Shown here: piece by piece, positions 57,690-64,000 of the stretch
Numbering within the stretch: position 1 is the first letter of the stretch
How the letters are laid out: every line of letters starts with the position of its first letter
Assembly (NCBI GenBank): GCA_033032865.1
Contig: JAWHQI010000185.1
Coordinates: 3,534,001 to 3,598,000 of the forward strand
Direction: 5' to 3'
DNA from: Dactylorhiza incarnata
Lineage: Eukaryota > Streptophyta > Magnoliopsida > Asparagales > Orchidaceae
DNA length: 64,000 nucleotides
Program-made: the position numbers and the translations under genes
Notes under the pieces: model-generated
The model's database searches: none
Told to the model about the DNA's origin: nothing
The model's input: the letters and a program-made list of their open reading frames with translations, nothing else

Positions 57690-58766
57690 TGTTGGAACAT
57701 GGTCTTCCGCATCTCCTACGTTTGAGAATAACAAATCCTATGTGTATTTTAACTTGTGTATTTAAGTGTGCATGAAACAAAGTCCATATGACTCAAGGAT
57801 AACATAAGAAGGTTGCCCCCAAAATTAGGACAATAATTCCAACATGCCCACTAGCGCCGGCGGTAGCACCTAGCACCCGGCGCTAGCGATGATTAGCGCA
57901 ATCCCGGGAGTACATTTAAAATGTGTTAGCGCCAGGCGGTAGCGGATAGCGCAGGCGGTAACGTGAAGCACAGAAGGCAAGAAGAAAATGTTTCCTCGGA
58001 TTGAAGATTCTCATGCACCGAATATGCCCTAATCTGGGATAGCGCCGGCAGTAGCGATAGCGTAGGTGCTAGCGCTGAGGATATAAATAGGACCCCTATT
58101 CTCTCATTTCATACTGATATTATAGAGAGAGGTTGAGTGCTACAATTCCAGAGCCTGATTTTGCCCGAAAGTTGATCTCCCACCAAAGCTATCCAAATTT
58201 TTGAAGGACTTCTTCACGCCAAATCCAAATGAAGTTCACTTCAACAACGCTTATCCTACAGTGAATCATCGTCTCCAACTTCAAAAGTTCTTCAAGAGGG
58301 ACTTTTTATTATTATCATTTCATTTTCTTTGTAAACCGTTAGAGATTTCGCCTCGTGTTGGCCACTAGGTCTGGGTAGGACTTAGGGCTGAAATTCTCCT
58401 CGTATTGGCGACTAGATCTAGGTTAGGTCTAGGGGGTGCTCAAGGACATATCCTGGGTTGGATTGGCTAGAGCGGCTTGAGGCCGAATCCGGGGAAGGAT
58501 AGGCTAGGGCCACCGGTTCGTGGGGATGTGAGTCGGGATAGAAAACAAAATGAGTTTATTATTATTCGCCACCAATTTCTAGCGTTATAGAAATCAACTT
58601 TTGTAAAACCTTATTTCATATTAATAAAGCATGTCTCTACTTATTTCAATTGTTTTGTTTAATTTCTCACCTTCTTAATCACTTATTATTTCAAGATATT
58701 CATAATATAAGAAAAAGTTTTCAAACCCTTATTCACCCCCCTCTAAGGGCGCCTACCGATCCAACA
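57690..58766 (+). repeat. Copia-4 5' LTR (1077 bp)
   Basis: Starts TGTTGGAACATGG and ends CTACCGATCCAACA. U3 has GCGCCGGCGGTAGC and GCGCTAGC words (57850-57965 and 58040-58075). ATATAAATAGG at about 58081-58091 is a good TATA box. The transcribed part has hairpins of the kind TCGCC...GGCGA and TATCC...GGATA, partly decayed. Confidence 0.88.
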
Positions 58767-58768
58767 AG

Positions 58769-58780
58769 TGGTATCAGAGC
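58769..58780 (+). other. Copia-4 primer-binding site
   Basis: TGGTATCAGAGC, 2 nt after the LTR, perfect initiator tRNA-Met complement. Confidence 0.9.
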
Positions 58781-58813
58781 GGTTTTATTCCATTCGGCTT
58801 AACAACCGGGAAT

Positions 58814-60283
58814 AATGGCATCTCATGATCTCGCTTCTACTTGTGGGGTAAATTTTTATGAAGATGAAAAATCTCTTAAACCACCTTTATTTGAAGGAAC
58901 AAATTATAAAGGATGGAAAATTTTAATTGAAAATTTATTAAAACTATAGATATTGAAGCATGGAATTTTGCAATAGTTAGACCAGCGGATGAATCAAATA
59001 AAAAGGAACGTCATCTTAATGCAAAAGCAAAAAACTATTTATTTTGTGGTTTATCAAATGAAGTTTTCAAATTAATATATTGTTTTTCTAGTGCATACAA
59101 GATATGGAAATTTCTTGAAGAAATGTATGATCTTCCTCTCATAGGTATGGAACAAACACAGGAGGAGAAGGACATACAAGCATTCACCACTATTCAAGAA
59201 TATTTCTCTCATAGAAAAATCATGGAAAGTGTCTTAAACGAAGAGAACAATACATCAAAAGAAAAAGAAGATGAAAATTCATCTATAAAGGAGGAAGGCC
59301 TAGAAAACGAAAAAGGAACTTCATGTTCACATCTTGCCTCTTCTGATAGCGCTTTAAGAAAGTCTAATCCTTCTTCTTATTTCCATATACTAAAAATTGC
59401 TAAACGTAAAATGAAGAAATTAAAAATTGCTAATAAAAAATTACGTTTAGAAAATAAAAGTTTAAAAACTAATTCAGAATCCAAATATGATATGGCTTCT
59501 CCATCTTGCCCAAAAATTGAAATCCCAAAACCTTGTTTTGATTGTAATAATATTAAACAAAAATTCAAGGAACTTGAAAAAGAACTTATTTTTGTAAAAG
59601 AACATAATAAAAAATTATTCTTAGAAAATTCATCTTTGAAAAGTGATTGTGCTACATGCCAAAATTATAAAATTGAAATCAAAGAGATGGACGAAACATT
59701 TGAGGAATTTAGAAATGACTATCAAAATCATATTGACTCTATTGTCTCTACTCTTAAAAATAGCACAATAGCTTATAATAAAGCTACGCATAATCTAAAG
59801 ATCAAGAATGATGAATTAAAATCAAAAATCAATGTGCTTATGAAAATTATAAATACAAATTCTCAAAATCAAGCTATATCTAAAAACAAGTTTAATATGA
59901 AAATGAATATATCAAATAAGCCTAATAATGGGAGTAAGAAACACAAAGTGTTTGTAAATCAAAATCAAATCCATCATTATTTACAAAATCATGTTTCTCC
60001 CAACTCAAAATTAAAATTGCAAAAATTTCCTATAAACATTACCTTCAATAATCATTACAATCATAATCTTCAATATAAAGATATTCACAATAGAAATTTG
60101 ATGCATAAGAATAACAATAAACCAAGATTTGAATGGAGGCCCAAAATTAAAACTGAAACGTTAACATCACATGAAAGGACCCATTCATCAATATCTACCC
60201 ACAAACCTACATGTTATATTTGGGTACCCAAAGGAACCACCACACTTGGTCCCCTTTGGATACCGAAATCTCTTATTCATTAG
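58814..60283 (+). pseudogene. Copia-4 gag
   Basis: Starts MASHDLASTCGVNFYEDEKS. PPLFEGTNYKGWKILIENLL is the copia gag signature. One A is missing from a run near 58943, giving a frameshift and TAG, after which the frame continues (DIEAWNFAIVRPADES, AYKIWKFLEEMYD). The middle of the domain is shortened. The long C-terminal part (59123-60283) is Lys/Asn-rich coiled coil with no CCHC knuckle left, and ends CYIWVPKGTTTLGPLWIPKS, the gag-pol border. Confidence 0.8.
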
Positions 60284-60870
60284 CTATCACCAAATGCATG
60301 AAGTAGAATATTTTCAAAAATGAAATATACAAGTTTTCTACTTCATGATATGCTTTATTGTCTTTTTATTTTTGTTTTTGTTTTCTTATCTCTTTTTGTT
60401 ATCATGGTATGGTCGTCATATAGATGCAAGACTTTGTCACTTAAAGATTTATAAATCAAAATAGCAAATTGTAAAGTCATGCCCTTTATTTCTAAAGACC
60501 AATCAATTCTTCCTAAACTCATTATATATCTATATATCATATATCACCAATATAAATTGAATTCAAAAATTTTCTATGTGATATGATTTCAAACATATAC
60601 TACTTAATAGGATTTTAAATTTGCTTAAACTTCTCCACTTCATATGACCTCAAATTTATAAATAAAACGTAAAACAAAACCCTCAAAAACTACCAAAGGA
60701 CCAGATAAAAATAGCCAAACATCCAAAAACAACAAAATCAAACATTGCAGATAGCGCTAACGCTAGCTGATAGCGTCGGTGCTAGCAGATAGTAACCAAG
60801 AACATGTGTTCAAATTCCTGTATTATTACAAAACTAAAAACTTAGCTCCCCTCAGGTCCTTCCTATTTCA
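60284..60870 (+). other. Copia-4 3' noncoding region (partial)
   Basis: AT-rich, no coding frame. The cluster AGATAGCGCTAACGCTAGC and onward (60748-60792) repeats the palindromic words of the Copia-4 LTR. The position of the 3' break is uncertain. Confidence 0.5.
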
Positions 60871-61381
60871 CTACTCTTCCTCATCTACCTCTTCCATACT
60901 TGGACTTGGTGACCTTTATCCGCGTGTTCGCCGAACAGAATGTCTTGGTCGATGCTGTATTGGGCTATCCCACTCCCTTCGCTCCAGTGCAGATGGGTTT
61001 AGCTTTAATGCCTTGATCATGAACTTCATCATCTTCTTTATACCGGAAACATCTTTCTCCACTCTTGTCATCTGCTCTCCCATTTCTTCTTGAAAAAATT
61101 CAAATGAATCATCTCGAGCCCCTCGGGATGATGCTCCTCGTCGGAGTGGTGGTCGAGCAAATGTTGATGGCTCATCCGGGAGGGATGTAGCTCCTAGGTG
61201 TGAGGTACTATATATAGGAGGAAAGCAATCTATCAAGTAAATACCAATCTTAATAGAAGGGTACCTATGAAGAATAACCCTCTATATTATGCCACCGAGC
61301 GGAACGTTGTTGTATCTCTGACGAGAAGGATCCCGCAACTTTTATGTATATCTGATCAATGAAAGCAACATGTCTGCTACA
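60871..61381 (-). pseudogene. Antisense coding remnant of unknown transposon-like protein, truncated
   Basis: On the minus strand one frame runs from 61381 to a stop at 60871 with three internal stops. It reads YNNVPLGGII, CFPPIYSTSHLGATSLPDEP, a basic Pro/Arg segment, then FFQEEMGEQMTRVEKDVSGI (coiled coil) and an acidic C-terminus SPSPSMEEVDEEE. The style is that of C-terminal regions of plant 'putative transposon proteins' or SIRE envelope-like ORFs, but I cannot assign it. The LTR at 61383 cuts it. Confidence 0.45.
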
Positions 61382-61382
61382 T

Positions 61383-61492
61383 TGATGAGTACTTTTTGTA
61401 CTCATCTTTTAGTATAATTTTAATATGAATTTATATAATTTATTTGTATTTTCTTATTTAATCTGTTCCCTTTTAATTTTATAAACTAACTT
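61383..61492. repeat. Left arm of 110/121-bp inverted repeat
   Basis: Matches the reverse complement of 63020-63140 throughout, except for an 11-bp extra segment in the right arm (ATATTAAAACT-like duplication). Ends at AACTAACTT. Confidence 0.88.
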
Positions 61493-61554
61493 AAGCTTTT
61501 TCTGTGTTTTTTAGGTTTTTTGGGCACATTGAGCAAAAATGTCAAGTACATGCC

Positions 61555-61950
61555 CAAGGTCACGGGCGTGACCAAGGGCGTGACAGATAAAGATGTGTTC
61601 CAGACCTGCTGCTGCCACTTCGGGCCCACTCCGTGACTAGGGAGCGTGACATCCAGTCACGGGCGTGACCCGCCACCTGCTGCCTGTATGCCTGCCAAGT
61701 CATTTAAAATTACATGCCCTCGATCATGGGCGTGACTGAGGGTGTGACATCCAGTCACAGGCATGAGAAATGCCGCGCTCCTTCCCGCCGAAGTTTCCCA
61801 CCAGCAGCGACTTTTGAAGATTACACGCCCCAGGTCACGGGCGTAAACTAAGGCGTTATACGTCCGAAATGTCTACATTGAAGCCAGAACGTGCCCTCTC
61901 CGCACCAGCATCGATCACGCCTCTTACACGCCCTTGGTCACGGGCGTGAC
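61555..61950. repeat. Cluster of CACGGGCGTGAC palindromic words
   Basis: GGTCACGGGCGTGAC and GGGCGTGAC alternate with CACGCCC(T/A) in both orientations, about ten times, upstream of the TATA box. The spacing is irregular, so this is a word cluster and not a tandem array. Confidence 0.75.
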
Positions 61951-61978
61951 AAAGGGCGTGTAACCTCAATTTTGCAGC

Positions 61979-61986
61979 TATAAAAA
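61979..61986 (+). promoter_or_regulatory. TATA box of the 61383-62945 LTR
   Basis: TATAAAAA, about 600 bp from the LTR start and just downstream of the palindromic word cluster. Confidence 0.55.
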
Positions 61987-62950
61987 CCATCTCCAGCAGA
62001 TGTTTTAGGGGGAATTTTTGGGACAAATTTTAGGACTTAGACTCTTCATTTCTTGTATTATTTTACTGTTTTAAGTAGTTTCTTTCATGTCTCTTTAATC
62101 TTGTACTTGTAGTTTTCGATTCAGTAGTTGTAAGTTTCAATTCATAGTTTGTAATTTCGTTTGCCTCAATTGATAAAATAGTTTTGTTTTCTCATTCTAT
62201 TCTTCCTTCTTCATGTATTCTTTTATTTCTTTTAATTCCTCCATCTCTATGTGTAGCTAAATTTCTACTAGTACTCGACCGAGATGATCCAAGGAAAATA
62301 TAATTCATGACTTAATTTTTAGTTTCTCTTTCTCTTCCTTAGAATACTTAAGATTTATCCTTGAACTTTATTGGTTTGAGATTATATTATCAATATATAA
62401 TTCTCATTCTTTTTTTCGTAGTCTAATAACTGAGAGGTTTTGAATTCGAATCGATCACTTCAAGGATAAAGATAGTTTATTGCACTCCTCGAGAGAGGAT
62501 GACATAATTTTCCCAAATTGGAGTCAAATCCAATAGAGGGGTTCACTACGATAAAGCGGGTTTTAGGGATTTTGATTCTAGAGCGAAAGTTCGATTGATC
62601 AACCTAAACTAAGTTGAGCATATCCTTGAGAGAGGTACGTTCATATTTCGGGAACCTCCACGGTCAAGTAAATTCTTAAGAGAATTAGAAGTTATTCTTA
62701 TTTTATTTATTTTCCAAGGTGATTCAAGATCGAGTGCTATCCTTTTTACTTATCGTTTTAATCTTATTTTAATTTTCTTTTTGCAAACAACCAACCCAAA
62801 GTTTTATTTGATAACATAATGGATATTTTCCGAAGTAAGAGTACTCAACCTCCCGAGTCTAATACGACCTTGGTTTTTACAACCTATACTACATTCGATA
62901 CGGTACACTTGTCGTCATCGTTTGTGGATATAGTTTTGCGCATCAAGTTT

Positions 62951-63021
62951 TGGCGTCGTTTCCTGGGAACGAACCCGGGTCACCCGCGTGACAGGCGGGA
63001 ATACTTACCACTATACTACAA
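62951..63021 (-). tRNA. tRNA-Asp(GTC)-derived sequence joined to a retrotransposon PBS (not a free-standing gene)
   Basis: Read on the minus strand it is TTGTAGTATAGTGGTAAG..., anticodon loop CCTGTCACG (GTC), T-arm GGGTTCG, ending ACGACGCCA. From memory it equals plant cytosolic tRNA-Asp from nucleotide 5 to the encoded CCA. The 52 nt from nucleotide 5 to the T-loop match perfectly. The last 19 nt (the PBS part) have about four mismatches. An encoded CCA and a missing nucleotide 1-4 pairing partner argue for a reverse-transcribed tRNA, not a gene. The A box is intact; the B box has one change. Confidence 0.7.
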
Positions 63022-63140
63022 GTTAGTTTATAAAATTAAAAGGGAACAGATTAAATAAGAAAATACAAATAAATTATATAAATTCATATTAAAACTATAT
63101 TAAAATTATACTAAAAGATGAGTACAAAAAGTACTCATCA
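63020..63140. repeat. Right (inverted) arm of the LTR-start repeat
   Basis: Reverse complement of 61383-61492 plus an 11-bp internal addition. It joins the tRNA-derived sequence at a short AAG/CTT overlap. Confidence 0.88.
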
Positions 63141-63948
63141 ACAGGAAATAGAGAAGAAGAATACAGTCGAGAGGAAGAAGAAAAAGATATACAGAAAGAA
63201 AAAGTTTACAGATCTTCATCTTCTTCAAGCAGCACCTCTCAATCTCTGAGAACAATAACATAGATCTTATCTCAGTGATTCTGCTGCAAAGTTTTAAATC
63301 TTCAAGAGCAACAAACAATCTGAGAAACCTTTGTCTCTCTAATTCATTAGCTTTCAAAGGAAGATCTACATTCAAGAGAAAGCTCCATCCTCAATTGTCA
63401 ACTACTTTCTATCAGACAGTTGGAGCTTTACAACAACACAAATCCACAAGTCTTCTCTCAGATTATTGACAGAGAAGAACTTCATAACCCTCTTTATCCC
63501 ATCTTGTACAGGGTTCTAACTACCTTCAAAAGTTAACCCCTTGGTGGCAGGGCACCTGAACAAAAACCTATAGTTTGGTTTGAGCACCTGATCAAAAGCT
63601 CAGTGGTGTTTGGGCACCTTATCAAAAACCCATTGGTGATAGGGCACCTGATCAAAAACCTAGTGGATTCCTACCAAGGGTGGTAGAAGAGTAGATGTAC
63701 CCAGGTTTATTGGGGAACTACTATAGATCCTTGTGTTCTCTGTGATTGTGTTTATTTTTCTGTACTGTGCTGTGCTATTTTCATTATTTGTTTTTATAAA
63801 TCACTCAGTACACATATATATATCACTATTTTAATTCCGCTATAAAAATAAGTGAAAAACTTTTTAATACTCTATTCACCCCCCCCCCCTCTAGAGTAAA
63901 TCTAAGATCTAACCTCCCTTTCCTTTGATATCAGAGATTACTTTCAAC
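63141..63948 (+). repeat. Copia LTR, 3' part, of an element continuing beyond the window
   Basis: Ends like the Copia-3 type LTRs: GGGGAACTACTATAGATCC, TTGTGTTCTCTGTG, a poly-C tract with CTCTAGAG, and CTTTCAACA. A degraded PBS-like GATATCAGAGG follows at 63949. An earlier TTTGATATCAGAGA at about 63936 makes the exact LTR end uncertain. Its start is missing at the junction with the preceding structure. Confidence 0.6.
63540..63663 (+). repeat. ~33-bp repeats GGGCACCTGATCAAAAACC
   Basis: Four imperfect units with constant GGGCACCTGATCAAAAACC and variable TAGTGG/CATTGGTGATA spacers, in the probable transcribed part of the LTR. It recalls the constant/variable design of the Copia-3 hairpins, but I see no clear stems here. 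Confidence 0.6.
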
Positions 63949-64000
63949 AGATATCAGAGGCCTTTCATAGTGGACGAAAAGCAAGTGTGGAATGTGAGGG

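Larger units (their letters stand above)
57690..60870 (+). mobile_element. Copia-4: SIRE-like Ty1/copia, 5' LTR, gag and 3' noncoding DNA
   Basis: Complete 5' LTR, PBS and a gag that passes directly into AT-rich noncoding DNA resembling the 3' regions of Copia-1 and Copia-2. Pol is deleted. No 3' LTR is found before the next element. The left target-site copy would be GCAAC (57685-57689). Confidence 0.75.
61383..62945 (+). repeat. LTR with tRNA-Asp-type PBS (1563 bp)
   Basis: Starts TGATGAGTAC, itself a GATGAGTAC/GTACTCATC hairpin, and ends GCGCATCA. U3 holds many CACGGGCGTGAC/CACGCCC words (61555-61950). A TATA box lies at 61979-61986. The AT-rich remainder is the probable R-U5. Confidence 0.7.
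61383..63140 (+). mobile_element. LTR - PBS - tRNA-Asp - inverted LTR-start structure (Ty3/gypsy, Athila/Tat-like)
   Basis: An LTR (61383-62945, TGATG...CATCA) is followed by a PBS of tRNA-Asp type (62951-62968). The match to tRNA-Asp then continues to about nucleotide 5 of the tRNA (63021). Immediately after comes an inverted copy of the first 110 bp of the same LTR (63020-63140). Both outer ends are therefore LTR U3 termini. No perfect 5-bp target duplication is visible (TACAT on the left, ACAGG on the right). It could be an integrated aberrant reverse-transcription product or a rearrangement. Confidence 0.75.

Noticed and set aside
62951..63021. Free-standing functional tRNA-Asp gene
   Set aside because: CCA is encoded, nucleotides 1-4 are missing, the acceptor side is mutated, and it is joined exactly to an LTR at PBS distance.
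61383..63140. DNA transposon with 110-bp terminal inverted repeats
   Set aside because: The left arm is the start of an LTR with TATA box, PBS and TG...CA ends, and the interior holds a PBS and tRNA sequence. No target duplication supports a TIR transposon.

Overview
The window looks like a transposable-element-rich, probably heterochromatic stretch of a flowering-plant nuclear genome. A eudicot is my guess, and I cannot name the species. Nearly every long reading frame belongs to an LTR retrotransposon or a multi-exon transposon-like gene. I see no ordinary host gene, rRNA gene or bacterial feature. The lineage names used here come from recognising motifs by eye, not from a search.

Layout. 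(1) 1-5268: the 3' part of a Ty1/copia element of SIRE/Maximus type (Copia-1): integrase end, RT-RNase H, long 3' noncoding region, 3' LTR. (2) 5269-8127 and 32669-33198, minus strand: two decayed multi-exon genes. One resembles the plant 'putative gypsy type transposon' (Transposase_28) domain family. Copia-1 interrupts one gene and the gypsy array interrupts the other. (3) 8128-32668: one Ty3/gypsy family in a head-to-tail array, LTR-internal-LTR-internal-LTR-internal-LTR, period 7092 bp. A single 5-bp target-site duplication (GCCGG) flanks the whole block. (4) 34133-40649: a second SIRE-type copia (Copia-2) that kept gag but lost almost all of pol. (5) 40650-42888: a copia LTR fragment and unclassified repeats. 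(6) 42889-57059: a second Ty3/gypsy element (Gypsy-2, TSD AATGG). Its 3' LTR is split by a gag-only copia (Copia-3, 48808-55313, TSD GGTGT). (7) 57690-60870: 5' LTR and gag of a third SIRE-type copia (Copia-4). (8) 61383-63140: an LTR followed by a primer-binding site that runs on into a nearly whole tRNA-Asp sequence, then an inverted copy of the first ~110 bp of the LTR. (9) 63141-64000: the LTR end of another copia.

Every pol-type frame is broken by stops, frameshifts or deletions. Most in-frame stops are TAG, which fits slow decay under CHG methylation. The likely order of events is: Copia-2 first, then the Transposase_28-like unit next to or into its 5' LTR, then the gypsy insertion (later amplified) and Copia-1 into that unit. 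Gypsy-2 was separately invaded by Copia-3.

The strongest unexplained signal is in the noncoding parts. Three unrelated families carry repeated hairpins in which one part (loop or linker) is constant while the stem sequence changes with pairing kept. These are in the leader of the gypsy array, the 3' noncoding region of the SIRE-type copias, and the transcribed LTR part of Copia-3. Upstream LTR parts of several elements also share a small vocabulary of short palindromic words. With the LTR-tRNA-inverted-LTR structure, these are the best candidates for undescribed biology.
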